The notes under the pieces are model-generated. The model was not told the DNA's origin. It was given only the letters and a program-made list of their open reading frames with translations, and did no database searches. A DNA stretch of 39,120 nucleotides from Streptomyces sp. SM1 (GTDB lineage Bacteria; Actinomycetota; Actinomycetes; Streptomycetales; Streptomycetaceae): NCBI RefSeq assembly GCF_002910825.1, contig NZ_NEUB01001031.1:1-39120 (forward strand). The letters are read 5' to 3'. The position numbers and the translations under genes are program-made. Position 1 is the first letter of the stretch; each line of letters begins with the position of its first letter. This document shows positions 8,996-17,083 of this stretch, in pieces.

Positions 8996-9032
8996 TGCGC
9001 CCGAACGGGCGCAGGGGGGTTCCGCTTCCTGC

Positions 9033-9061
9033 TTGGCAAATGATTTGATGACTGTCAACAT
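9033..9061 (+). promoter_or_regulatory. arsR: Promoter of arsR-1, predicts a leaderless transcript
   Basis: TTGGCA (9033-9038), a 17-base spacer and CAACAT (9056-9061) are followed by only six bases before the ATG at 9068. Transcription would start at or next to the A of ATG. No Shine-Dalgarno sequence is present. The same layout recurs exactly at arsR-3 (36445-36479). Confidence 0.6.
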
Positions 9062-9077
9062 AGAGACATGTCTAATC
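9061..9077 (+). promoter_or_regulatory. arsR: Putative ArsR operator, site 2, over the arsR-1 start
   Basis: TAGAGACATGTCTAATC spans the start codon and overlaps the end of the -10 box. Its centre AGACATGTCT is a perfect palindrome. Autorepression is the simple reading. Confidence 0.6.
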
Positions 9078-9427
9078 TGGCTCCGGGTTCCACCCATCCG
9101 AACGCCACCGCGACCTGGTGCTGCCAGCCGCTGGGGAAGGAAGAGCTGTCCGCTGCCGACTCGGAGAAGATCGCCGTCATGTTCAAGGCGCTGTCCGATC
9201 CCGTCCGGCTGCGGTTGTTCTCGAAGATCGCCGCGCGGCCGACCGGAGAGGCCTGTGTCTGCGACATCCAGGACGTCGGGGTTTCCCAGCCCACGGTCAG
9301 TCACCACTTGCGGAAGCTGCGGGAAGCCGGGCTCCTCGAGTCGGAGCGCCGTGCCAGCTGGGTGTACTACCGTGTCGCGCCCGGGGTGTTGTCGGCCATG
9401 GCCGGCCTGCTGTCACAGACCACCTGA
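9068..9427 (+). CDS. arsR: ArsR family repressor 1
   Basis: The 119-residue winged-helix regulator has the canonical helix-turn-helix VSQPTVSHHLRKLREAGLL and the wing WVYYRVAP. Metalloid ligands are apparent: Cys63 and Cys65 in the CVCD motif of the ArsR metal site, plus an unusual N-terminal pair Cys18-Cys19. By family rule the apo-dimer represses and As(III) binding to the thiols releases it. It is nearly identical in the reading head to arsR-3 (36480-36833), so the two probably share operators. It is divergent from flavoprotein-1 and lies 111 bases before arsR-2. The start at 9068 is fixed by the leaderless promoter layout shared with arsR-3. Confidence 0.93.
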   Translation: MSNLAPGSTHPNATATWCCQPLGKEELSAADSEKIAVMFKALSDPVRLRLFSKIAARPTGEACVCDIQDVGVSQPTVSHHLRKLREAGLLESERRASWVYYRVAPGVLSAMAGLLSQTT

Positions 9428-9538
9428 ACCGGTAGGCTCCGGCGGTCCGCAAGGCTGGCGCCGGCCGGGCGCAACCCCGAGCGCAGGGACATGCTCACCG
9501 GTAACGGATCCCAGAAGGGACGCTGGGAGGGAGATGCC

Positions 9539-9880
9539 ATGTGTCAGAAAGGGGCTGGCGCTGCCTGTGACGGTTCATGCCTGGAGCTGAGCGCGGCCGA
9601 CATGGTCTGGTGGTCCAATGTGTTCAAGACCCTCGGAGATCCGGTCCGTCTGCAGCTTCTGATGCAGCTGGCCGAACGGTCGGGATACGAGGTCGCGGTG
9701 CACGAACTGGCGGACGTCGGAGTGTCTCTGGCGACCGTCAGCCATCACCTGAAGCGGCTGCGATGCATCGGTCTGATCGAGAGCAGGCGTGATGGCCGCC
9801 TCGTCTACTACAGGCTGGGCGCGGGGGTGCGCTCCGCGCTGATGCAGATCCTGCATCAGCGCAGCCAGGTCAACGTCTAG
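9539..9880 (+). CDS. ArsR family repressor 2, N-terminal Cys sensor
   Basis: A 113-residue ArsR/SmtB protein with HTH VSLATVSHHLKRLRCIGLI and wing RLVYYRLG. It lacks the CVC motif of the helix-3 arsenic site; instead the N-terminus MCQKGAGAACDGSC has Cys2, Cys10 and Cys14, and another Cys sits in the recognition region (LRC). The sensor is therefore of a different geometry, and the ligand (arsenite, antimonite or an organoarsenical) cannot be told. The ATG at 9539 is preceded by GGGAGGGAG at a good distance, unlike leaderless arsR-1 111 bases upstream, with which it may be co-transcribed. A strong hairpin terminator follows. Confidence 0.88.
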   Translation: MCQKGAGAACDGSCLELSAADMVWWSNVFKTLGDPVRLQLLMQLAERSGYEVAVHELADVGVSLATVSHHLKRLRCIGLIESRRDGRLVYYRLGAGVRSALMQILHQRSQVNV

Positions 9881-9905
9881 CGGGCGCTGGAGACCGCCCC
9901 GGACT

Positions 9906-9950
9906 CCGGCTGCGTACCGCTGCGATCACAGGGTCGCGGTACGCAGCCGG
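9906..9950. terminator. Hairpin between convergent arsR-2 and pstB
   Basis: A perfect 15-bp stem (CCGGCTGCGTACCGC pairing with its complement at 9936-9950) and a 15-base loop sit between two convergent genes. There is no clear U-tract, as is usual in Streptomyces; it can act on both strands. Confidence 0.8.
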
Positions 9951-10005
9951 GAGGCTGAGCCTAAAATCCCCGGTCATCACGGAGCCTTCGGTGCGATGCC
10001 GGTGA

Positions 10006-10695
10006 TCAGCCCACGGCGGCGGCAGCAGATGCTGTCACAGGCTGGTCCAGGTGGACGGTCGTGTCGCACAGGCGCTCCACCTGCGCCGGGTCGTGGGAGA
10101 CGAGCAGCACCGCCCGGCGGCCGTGCAGCGCCGCGATGGACTGTTCGACCTTGTCCCTGCTGCGTTCGTCGAGTGCGCTCGTGGGCTCGTCGAGCAGCAA
10201 CCCGGACGGCTGCAGAGCCAGGGCACGGGCGAGACAGAGCCGTTGGCGCTGTCCGGCGGAGAGGTTCTGCGCGGGGGAATCGAGCCGGTCGGCGACCTCC
10301 TTCCACAACCCGGCCTCCTCCAGAGCCTGCTCCGCTCGTTCCTTCAGGACCTCCTGGGAGGCGCGCAGAACGTGACGGAGACCGAAAAGGGCGTTGCCGA
10401 GGACGCTGCCCCCGAAGACGACCGGCATCTGGGGCACGAGAACGACCTTGGCTCTCAGGTCGGCGTCTCCCTTGCCAGGTGCGATGGTCCGGTCCAGCAC
10501 CCGCAGTTCGCCGTCCCGGGTGAGTCCGTTGGGGAGCAGGTCCACCAGGGCGCGCAGTATGGTCGACTTGCCGGCGCCCGACGGCCCGCACAGCCCGGTG
10601 GTGGACCCCTGCTCAAGACTGAAGGAGACCGGGCCGACCAGGGTCTTGTCGCGGTTGAGCACGCGTAGTTGGCGCACGGCGATTACGTTGTCCAT
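10006..10695 (-). CDS. pstB: ABC transporter ATPase, PstB-like
   Basis: A 229-residue ABC ATPase with Walker A GPSGAGKST, signature LSAGQRQRLCLARAL, Walker B GLLLDEPTSALD and the switch histidine in LVSHDPAQ. It powers the permease encoded just upstream, whose 3' end it overlaps by 13 bp (start ATG at 10695). It is somewhat shorter and more divergent than housekeeping PstB of about 258 residues and could equally be read as a generic phosphate/oxyanion ABC ATPase. Located amid arsenic genes, the transporter could bring in arsenate, which the Pst family takes up as a phosphate analogue, or secure phosphate during arsenate exposure. Confidence 0.85.
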   Translation of the reverse strand: MDNVIAVRQLRVLNRDKTLVGPVSFSLEQGSTTGLCGPSGAGKSTILRALVDLLPNGLTRDGELRVLDRTIAPGKGDADLRAKVVLVPQMPVVFGGSVLGNALFGLRHVLRASQEVLKERAEQALEEAGLWKEVADRLDSPAQNLSAGQRQRLCLARALALQPSGLLLDEPTSALDERSRDKVEQSIAALHGRRAVLLVSHDPAQVERLCDTTVHLDQPVTASAAAAVG

Positions 10696-12494
10696 CGCTC
10701 CCCCTCGAAACGGTTGCGCAGCGCGACCGCCGCGCTGAGAAGTACTGCGGTGATCAGGACCAGCACCATGGCGCTTCCCCACGCCTGGGTGACCGCCTGG
10801 GGGTCACCGGAGTCCTGGGAAAGAGTGAAGATGTGGGTCGGCAACGCCTGTACTGGCGATTCCACGATCCCGCTCGGCACGGCGGGCGCGCCGAAGAAGA
10901 CCGTCGCGGTGAAAAGCAACGGGGCGGTTTCGCCCGCGGCTCGCGCCAGGCCGAGGAGCAGACCGGTGATGGTCGCCGGCCAGGTGTACGGAACGACGAC
11001 GGAGCGGATGTACTGCACCCGCGTCAGCCCCAGGGACATGGCGCTTTCCGTGAGTTCGGCAGGGATGCTCCTGACCCGGGCGGAGGTGGTCAGGGCGATC
11101 ACCGGAACCACGACGGGAACGAGCACGATCGCACCCGCCAGCCAGGACCGTCCCCAGCCCATCGTGGTGGACAGGATCACGAAACCGGCCAGGCCCAGCA
11201 GAATGGTCGGTGCCCCCCCGAGGACGACCGTGAAGGTCTGCAGCACACGTGCCGTGCGCTCGGAGGCGTGGACGCCGATCAGGATGCCCGCGCCGAAGCC
11301 GAGCGGCAGAGCCAGGACGCCCGTGGTGACGATGAGCAGCACGGTTCCGACGACCTGGTCCCGCACACCCCCTCCGGCCGCACCCGTCGCGGGCGTGAAC
11401 CAGAAGGAGGGATTGAACGCCGAGCTTCCCCGCGTCACCAGGAGGGCCAGCATGGCGGCGAGAAGAGCGCCGGGCAGGACCAGGGCCCCCAGCCGCAGCG
11501 TCATCGCCAGCCGGTCCCGCTGCAGCCGCATCCGCGGCGTGCCGCGGACCTTGTGGGAGTGTTCGGTCGCTGCGCCGCGGACGCGGCCTCGGGTGCCCCA
11601 GACCGTCGCGGCGGCCACCAGCGCCAGGAGGACGAGACCGAGTCCGCACAGAGCGGCGAAGTAGGGACCGGACGTTCCCGCCAGTACGGGTTCCGGGCCG
11701 GCGAGCTTCGTCGTGAGCGTCTGGCCGGGGTGGCTCAGCGAGTCGAGGAGCTCTCCGAAACTGGTGGGCAGTCGGCCGTCCGCCCGTCCCACGACCAGGA
11801 ACACGGCGATGGCTTCGCCCAGGGCCCGTGCCAGCCCGAGCAGAACGGCCGCTCGCATGCCGGACCGTGCCAGTGGCAGCACCGCCGAGCGGACCACTTC
11901 CCGTCGGGTCAGGCCGAGCGAGTAGGCGGTCTCGCGGACGCGGTCCGGCACCGCGGTGAGCGCGTCGACGCTGACGGCCACGACCGTGGGAACGATCATG
12001 ACCGCGAGGACGATGCCGGCGGCCGCGAGACTGTCTCCGCCGGGTACGTCGGCGATCGACTCGATGAGCGGACGGACGGCCATGATGCCGATGAGGCCGT
12101 AGACGATGGACGGTACGGCGGCGAGCAACTCCACACACATGCGCAGCGGCCGGGCCAGGCGGGGCGGGAGGTACTCCGAGAGTGCGACGGCCGCCCCCCA
12201 GCTGACGGGTACGGCGATGACGAGGGCGAGTGCGCACACCACCGCTGTGCCGTAGATCATCGCCAGGCCGCCGTACACCGAGTTGGCCGGGCTCCACGCG
12301 GCTTCGGTCAGCAGCTCCGGCCAGTCGACGTCTCCACTGGTGACTCCTGCGCCGAGATAGCCGACGATGGTCAGCAGCAGAGCCGCCACGGCGAACGCCC
12401 CGGCGTACAGCCAGGCCCAGATCCACCTCGACGGGCGCGGACGGCTGCCGGTGTCGGGTGCGACGGGCGGCCGGGTCAGGCTTGTGGTCGTCAT
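10683..12494 (-). CDS. pstCA: Fused PstC-PstA phosphate-type permease
   Basis: The 603-residue protein contains two complete ABC permease domains in one chain. The PstC-like half (about 25-320) has the EAA loop ETAYSLGLTRREVVRSAVLP and ARALGEAIAV. The PstA-like half (about 335-600) has AMSLGLTRVQYIRSVVVPY and ARAAGETAPL. About twelve membrane segments are visible. PstC and PstA are usually separate genes; fusion gives a fixed heterodimer-like channel. Its start lies 3 bases after the pstS stop and its end overlaps pstB, so the three form one operon. The repeated A-x-x-GE motifs resemble real phosphate transporters, so the oxyanion class is secure while arsenate preference is inference. Confidence 0.9.
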   Translation of the reverse strand: MTTTSLTRPPVAPDTGSRPRPSRWIWAWLYAGAFAVAALLLTIVGYLGAGVTSGDVDWPELLTEAAWSPANSVYGGLAMIYGTAVVCALALVIAVPVSWGAAVALSEYLPPRLARPLRMCVELLAAVPSIVYGLIGIMAVRPLIESIADVPGGDSLAAAGIVLAVMIVPTVVAVSVDALTAVPDRVRETAYSLGLTRREVVRSAVLPLARSGMRAAVLLGLARALGEAIAVFLVVGRADGRLPTSFGELLDSLSHPGQTLTTKLAGPEPVLAGTSGPYFAALCGLGLVLLALVAAATVWGTRGRVRGAATEHSHKVRGTPRMRLQRDRLAMTLRLGALVLPGALLAAMLALLVTRGSSAFNPSFWFTPATGAAGGGVRDQVVGTVLLIVTTGVLALPLGFGAGILIGVHASERTARVLQTFTVVLGGAPTILLGLAGFVILSTTMGWGRSWLAGAIVLVPVVVPVIALTTSARVRSIPAELTESAMSLGLTRVQYIRSVVVPYTWPATITGLLLGLARAAGETAPLLFTATVFFGAPAVPSGIVESPVQALPTHIFTLSQDSGDPQAVTQAWGSAMVLVLITAVLLSAAVALRNRFEGERWTT

Positions 12495-12497
12495 CGG

Positions 12498-13370
12498 CTA
12501 CTTCCCGATTTCCTTGAGGGTCAGGTAGCCGTGTTTGGTCATCAGCTTCTGGCCCTCGGAGCCCAGCACGTAGTCGAGGAACTCCTTGGCGGACCCCTTC
12601 GGCTTGCCGTCGGTGATCAAGTACAACGGCCGGGCCATGGGGTACTTGCCGGAGGCGATGTTCTCCGGAGACGGCTCGATGCCGTCCAGTGTCACCGCGG
12701 CCAGACCGTCGCGTCCCTCGACGAAGCTGGTGGACAGCGGCGCCACGGCGCCGGGCGTCGACTCGAGCTTGTTGCGGGTTTCGAGGTTGCCGCCGACGAT
12801 GGCGAAGTTGCCGGACTTCGGCGGAGGCGGAGCCTTCTCGTCCCCGTAGATGTACTTGTCGAGGACTTCCCGTGTTCCGCGCCCCGGCTCCTTGTCGTAG
12901 ACGAACACGTCGAGATCCGGGCCGCCGACTTCGGACCAGTTGGTGATCTTTCCCTCGAACAGGTCGCGCACCTGCGCGGCGGTGAGGTTCTTGACCCCGG
13001 CGTCGGCGACCTGCTTGGTGACGATGACGCCGACGGCGTCGGCACCGATCTGTGTGGAGAGGAAGTCGGTGTCGGGGCTGGCGGCCTTGTCCTCCTTCGC
13101 CAGAGGCTTCGAGCTCATGGCGATGTTGATCTGACCCGCGGCGAGCTGCGAGATGCCGCCGGCCGATCCGCCCTGGGTGGCGACGGTGATGTCGAGCCCC
13201 TCGGCCTTGAGCGCCTGTGCCGCGTCCGCGGCGACCGGCGCCACGGTGGTCGACCCGCTGACCTGCAGGGCGCCGCTCCCTCCGGCTACGCCGTCGGCGC
13301 AGCCGGCCAGAGACATGACCGTCAGAGCCGAGGCGACGAGGTATGCGTGGCGGAACTTCTTGCTGAACAC
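12498..13370 (-). CDS. pstS: Phosphate/arsenate-binding lipoprotein PstS
   Basis: A 290-residue substrate-binding lipoprotein: signal peptide with lipobox LAGC, then the PstS phosphate-binding loop SGSTTVAPVA and GGSAGGISQL, both of which contact the tetrahedral oxyanion, and a domain rich in Lys and Asp like family members. It would sit on the outer face of the membrane and feed the fused PstCA permease. The GTG at 13370 is chosen because GAAGGAAGG precedes it by nine bases; an in-frame ATG at 13454 has no such site and would add residues before the signal peptide. The leader lacks an obvious PHO box (direct repeats of GTTCACC), so control by phosphate starvation is not evident. Confidence 0.88.
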   Translation of the reverse strand: MFSKKFRHAYLVASALTVMSLAGCADGVAGGSGALQVSGSTTVAPVAADAAQALKAEGLDITVATQGGSAGGISQLAAGQINIAMSSKPLAKEDKAASPDTDFLSTQIGADAVGVIVTKQVADAGVKNLTAAQVRDLFEGKITNWSEVGGPDLDVFVYDKEPGRGTREVLDKYIYGDEKAPPPPKSGNFAIVGGNLETRNKLESTPGAVAPLSTSFVEGRDGLAAVTLDGIEPSPENIASGKYPMARPLYLITDGKPKGSAKEFLDYVLGSEGQKLMTKHGYLTLKEIGK

Positions 13371-13814
13371 TGCTGAGACCCTTCCTTCGTGCGTGACCGC
13401 GGTACGTGGGACGACGTGGGGCGGGGCGTGGTGCGGCGCCCCTCGGGCGGTCACCGGTGTGACGATCGGGGAAGGACCGGCCGGAAAGGCATGGGCCGAC
13501 TGCTCCTGGCCGCGGTGCTCGACCGTGCGGCGCCGGCAGGGAAGACAGAGGCCGTGCGGGTGAGGGAAAGCGGACCGGCCGGGCGGGCAGTGGTGCTGGC
13601 TGCCCGAGCCGGTCTCGAAAGAGATGTGGATGTGTGCATGTCAGATCCTTCGGGGATGGCGGTGCCCTGAAAGAGAAACGCGGGACAGCGCACCCGTGGG
13701 AGGCTGCCCCGCGCAGGCTGCGGTGGATCTAGCGAGGCGGTGCCGGTGTTCCGTGTCCGTCGGTGCCCGGACACGGGGTGACCGGGTCTCATGGCCCGGT
13801 TCCGACGCCCTCCT
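13371..13814. other. Upstream region of pstS, no supported gene
   Basis: About 440 bases that must hold the pstS promoter on the minus strand. A 62-codon frame (ATG at 13639, AAGGA before it) is rich in Ser, Arg and Pro, resembles a frame artefact and is not called. No PHO box and no copy of the island operator element were found. A hairpin at 13751-13776 ends the preceding operon. Confidence 0.5.
13751..13776 (-). terminator. Hairpin after the AroA/mutase operon
   Basis: CCGTGTCCG pairs perfectly with CGGACACGG across an 8-base loop, 39 bases after the stop of the last gene of the minus-strand run. Confidence 0.55.
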
Positions 13815-14177
13815 CTACGGGGCTGCGGTGAGCCACGCGGTGCCGGCCGCGTCCAGGTGGACGTACATGCCGTCGGCCGCGTCGCTGGTGTGCAGGGAGC
13901 CGCTGAGGAAGCGCCAGGTGCAGTCGGCGCGTTCGGGCAGCAGGGTGCTGAGGTTGACACGGGCTTCCGCCGAGGACGGGTTGTGCAGGCCCAGCACCAC
14001 GCGGGAGCGGTCAGCGGGCTCGTGGAGCACGCCCTCGATGCCGTCGGCGTCCAGCCTGCGGACGGTGGCGTTCTCGGCGAAGGCGGCCGCGATGTGGGGC
14101 TTGCCGAGACAGCCGGACAGCGCCGGAGACCGAGGCCACGGGGCCGGGGCGGTGGGTGCTTGGGCGAGTGGGCTCAC
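13815..14177 (-). CDS. Small protein coupled to the mutase, possible glycosidase tail-like domain
   Basis: A 120-residue frame whose GTG overlaps the stop of the mutase-like gene by four bases (GTGA). It has no cysteine cluster other than Cys24 and a later Cys. The C-terminal 75 residues (VVLGLHNPSSAEARVNLSTLLP, then GMYVHLDAAGTAWLTAAP) look like the beta-sandwich end domain of family-13 glycoside hydrolases, with nothing left of a catalytic barrel. It may be a repurposed domain or a relic kept by its position. The coupling argues it is translated; any part in the arsenic pathway is unknown. Confidence 0.5.
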   Translation of the reverse strand: MSPLAQAPTAPAPWPRSPALSGCLGKPHIAAAFAENATVRRLDADGIEGVLHEPADRSRVVLGLHNPSSAEARVNLSTLLPERADCTWRFLSGSLHTSDAADGMYVHLDAAGTAWLTAAP

Positions 14178-15709
14178 AGCAGGGGCCTTCCTGTCATGGC
14201 GGATCCGGGTTTGTGTCCCAGCAGGTGCAGGACGGTGGGGGCGACGTCGGCCAGCGTGGCCGTCTCCGGCAGCGCGGGTGTGGGTGTGCCGGCGTCCGGG
14301 GGGACGATCACCAGCGGCACTGGATTGGTGGTGTGCCCGCCGTAGGGCCGGACGGTGCCGTCCGGGGCCTGCTTGGTCATGCGTTCGGCGTTGCCGTGAT
14401 CACCGACGGCGAGTACCCACCGGTGACTGTCCCTGGCTGCTTCCAGGACCTGGCCGACCGCGGCATCGGTCGCCTCGCAGGCGGTGACGGTGGCTGCTAG
14501 ACGACCGGTGTGCCCGACCACGTCGATGTTGGCCAGATTGGCGACGACGAGGTCGACTTCCGGGCGGGCTGCGGCTTCCACCACTGCCGCGGTGACGCGG
14601 TCGAGGTTCATCCGGGGGCGCGCGACGTAGTCGGGCTTCCCCTCCCCGGTGATGCGCACGTGCTCCTCCCCGCTGCGCACCGTCGCGTCACGGCCGTTGA
14701 TGTAGTACGTGACGTGCTCGAACTTCTCGGTCTCGGCGATGCGGACGGTGCGCAGCCCTGCCGCGGTGAGTTCGTCGGCGAGGCCGCCGGAGGCATCCGT
14801 GCGCTGGACCAGAGCGGGTATGGCGGTGCGGGTGTCGTACTGGGCCAGGCTGACCATGTCCACCGAGCGGCCGGTGGCCGTCAGGTGCTCGCTGAACCGG
14901 TCGGCGAACTGCTGGATGCGGTCGCTGCGGAAGTTGAACCACAGCACCGCGTCCCCGTCGGCGACGCTCGCGTCATCGGCGGCCGTGAGTACGGTCGCGG
15001 GGACCCACTCGTCGCCGCGCTCGCCGGCGGTGACCGCCGCATGGACGCTGTCGGCGGACACGCCGCGACCGTCGGCGACTAGGGTGACCGCCTGCTCGGT
15101 CAGATCGAGGTTGCCGGCCTTGTCCATGGCGTAGCCGCGGCCGATGACGGTGGCGATCTGCCCCACCCCGGCCCGGGCGGCCAGCTCGGCCACCCGGGTC
15201 AGATAGGCCTCGCTCGTGTGGTCGGCGACATCCCGGCCGTCGGTGATCGCATGGACGAAGACGCGCCGTACCCGGTGCGCGGCCGCGGCGGCCAGCAGTT
15301 CGCCCAGGTGCTCGACGTTGGCGTGGATCTGCCCGTCCGAGCACAGACCGATCAGGTGCAGCGCGCCGGAGGAGCCGACGATCTTCTCCAGCAGCGCGTC
15401 CAGCCGTGGGTGCGTGCGCAGGGCGCCGGTGTCGATGGCCTGCTGGACCAGGAGGCTGTCGTAGGGCAGGGGCCGTCCGGCCCCGATGACCATGTGACCG
15501 ATCTCGGAGTTGCCGACCGTGCCGGGGAGCAGGCCGACCGCTTCGCCCGAGGCCTCGGCCAGCGTGCTCGTACGGCCGGCCACCAATGCGTCCAGGACCG
15601 GGGTGTGCGCCAGTGCCAGGGCGTTGTCGTCGGACGCGTCGGCGTGGCCCCAGCCGTCGAGCACCAGCAGGATGCCCGGTCCCGTGAACACCGTTTCGGA
15701 AGAGCTCAC
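14174..15709 (-). CDS. Phosphoglycerate-mutase-like enzyme, proposed arsenoenolpyruvate mutase
   Basis: The 511-residue protein belongs to the cofactor-independent phosphoglycerate mutase branch of the alkaline phosphatase superfamily and has the usual length. The two-metal site is intact: LDGWG with Asp18, nucleophile Ser68 in [20 protein letters not shown], the Arg-rich NFRSDR, NIDVVGH and GDHGNAE. Its GTG overlaps the AroA-like stop by 4 bp, so the two are translationally coupled. In glycolysis this enzyme moves phosphate between O2 and O3 of glycerate. In arseno-organic clusters it is proposed to rearrange arsenoenolpyruvate to arsonopyruvate, forming the C-As bond and replacing PEP mutase, which is absent here. 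Sequence places the family firmly; the arsenic reaction is inferred from neighbours. Confidence 0.85.
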   Translation of the reverse strand: MSSSETVFTGPGILLVLDGWGHADASDDNALALAHTPVLDALVAGRTSTLAEASGEAVGLLPGTVGNSEIGHMVIGAGRPLPYDSLLVQQAIDTGALRTHPRLDALLEKIVGSSGALHLIGLCSDGQIHANVEHLGELLAAAAAHRVRRVFVHAITDGRDVADHTSEAYLTRVAELAARAGVGQIATVIGRGYAMDKAGNLDLTEQAVTLVADGRGVSADSVHAAVTAGERGDEWVPATVLTAADDASVADGDAVLWFNFRSDRIQQFADRFSEHLTATGRSVDMVSLAQYDTRTAIPALVQRTDASGGLADELTAAGLRTVRIAETEKFEHVTYYINGRDATVRSGEEHVRITGEGKPDYVARPRMNLDRVTAAVVEAAARPEVDLVVANLANIDVVGHTGRLAATVTACEATDAAVGQVLEAARDSHRWVLAVGDHGNAERMTKQAPDGTVRPYGGHTTNPVPLVIVPPDAGTPTPALPETATLADVAPTVLHLLGHKPGSAMTGRPLL

Positions 15710-17028
15710 TTGGTGCTCTCCAGGTCGGGGTGGAGGGTGTCGAGGGTCTGCCAGAAGGTGGGGAAGGACTTGGCCACGCAGCCGGGGTCCTTGATGACCA
15801 CGCCCTCGGTGCGCAGCCCGCCGACGGCGAAGGTCATGGCGATGCGGTGGTCGTCGTAGGTGTCGATGGTCGCGCCGTGCGGGGTACCGCCGGTGATGTA
15901 CATCGCGTCCGCGTGCTCCTCGACCTCGATGCCCATCTTGCGCAGCTCGGTGGTGACCGCGGCGATGCGGTCGCACTCCTTCACGTGCAGGGAGGCGATG
16001 TTGGTGATGCGGGTGGTGCCCTCGGCGTACGCGGCGGCGATGGCCAGGGAGGGCACGACGTCGGGCATGGCCTCCATGTCGATGTCGATGCCCTGCAGAG
16101 GGCCGCCGGTCAGCGTGATCGAGTCGTCGCCGACCTCGGTGCGACAGCCCATCCGCTCGAGAGCACGGACGAGGTGGACGTCACCCTGGTGGGAGCCGGA
16201 GCCGATGCCGGGGATGACGACGCGGCTGCCCAGGATGGCGGCGGCGGCCAGGAAGTAGGACATGCCGGAGGCGTCTGGCTCGACGGTGACCTGCCCGCCG
16301 CGGGCCTGCTGCCCTGCCGCAACGCTGAAGCGCCGGTAGCCGTCCCGGTCGACGTCGACGCCCATCTCCTTCAGCGCGGCGAGGGTCATCTCCACGTAGG
16401 GCTTGGAGACCAGCTCGTCGCTGATGGTGATCTCGGTGGCGTTCTGGGCGCGCAGTGCGTTGATGATCAGGCTCGAGGTGAACTGGCTGGAGACGGCCCC
16501 GCTGATGGAGGTGGCGCCGCCCTTGAAGGAGCCGCCCACGACGCGGATGGGCGGGCTGCCGTTGCCGCGCACCGCGGTGGCGTCCACACCGAGCGCGGGC
16601 AGCGCCTTGAGCAGGTCTCCCATGGGACGTTCCTGCATGCGGGCGTTGCCGGTGATGACCGTGGTGCCCTCGGCGTGCCCGGCCATGGAGATCAGGAACC
16701 GCAGGGGCGTGCCCGCACCGCCGACGAAGATCTCCTCGCTCGGGGCGCGCATCGGCTTGCCCGTGGGCGTGACGCGTATGCGGGCAGTGGTGTGGTCGAT
16801 GTCGCAGGTGACGTGGCCGAACGCCTCGATGGCGCGGGAGAGGTAAACCGTGTCGTCCGACAGCAGCGCGTTGTCGATGACGGTTTCCTGCCCGGACAGG
16901 GAGGCGATGGCCAGGTAGCGGTTGGTGTAGCTCTTGGATCCCAGGACCTTCACGGTCTCGTCGAAACCGGCCAGTGTCCGGACGGTGACGGACTCGGCCT
17001 TGAGGCGCGGGTCGGGCGTGGCGGACAT
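15706..17028 (-). CDS. AroA/EPSP-synthase paralogue, proposed arsenoenolpyruvate synthase
   Basis: The 440-residue protein is an enolpyruvyl transferase of the EPSP-synthase family. Family landmarks are present: LGSKSYTNR (31-38 area, Lys and Arg of the PEP site), [26 protein letters not shown], catalytic Asp in MPD, catalytic Glu in VKECDR, DDHRIAM and [15 protein letters not shown] precedes the ATG at 17028. Housekeeping aroA normally lies among shikimate or cell-division genes, whereas this copy sits between an oxidoreductase and a mutase amid ars genes. The established precedent is an AroA paralogue marking arseno-organic clusters, proposed to join arsenate to PEP. Active-site conservation means sequence alone cannot exclude a second EPSP synthase. 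Confidence 0.9.
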   Translation of the reverse strand: MSATPDPRLKAESVTVRTLAGFDETVKVLGSKSYTNRYLAIASLSGQETVIDNALLSDDTVYLSRAIEAFGHVTCDIDHTTARIRVTPTGKPMRAPSEEIFVGGAGTPLRFLISMAGHAEGTTVITGNARMQERPMGDLLKALPALGVDATAVRGNGSPPIRVVGGSFKGGATSISGAVSSQFTSSLIINALRAQNATEITISDELVSKPYVEMTLAALKEMGVDVDRDGYRRFSVAAGQQARGGQVTVEPDASGMSYFLAAAAILGSRVVIPGIGSGSHQGDVHLVRALERMGCRTEVGDDSITLTGGPLQGIDIDMEAMPDVVPSLAIAAAYAEGTTRITNIASLHVKECDRIAAVTTELRKMGIEVEEHADAMYITGGTPHGATIDTYDDHRIAMTFAVGGLRTEGVVIKDPGCVAKSFPTFWQTLDTLHPDLESTK

Positions 17029-17083
17029 GTGTTGCCTCCAGCAGTGGGAAACGGGTGGGTGGTGCCTGTACTCGTTCGGTGCT

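Noticed and set aside
13451-13639. 62-codon minus-strand frame with AAGGA before its ATG, upstream of pstS
   Set aside because: Composition is Ser/Arg/Pro/Ala-rich without any recognisable pattern, as expected of a chance frame in high-GC DNA; kept only as a note on the pstS leader.
15706-17028. Housekeeping aroA of the shikimate pathway
   Set aside because: Residue conservation would allow it, but position, translational coupling to the mutase-like gene and the known use of AroA paralogues as markers of arseno-organic clusters favour a specialised role. Not excluded by sequence alone.
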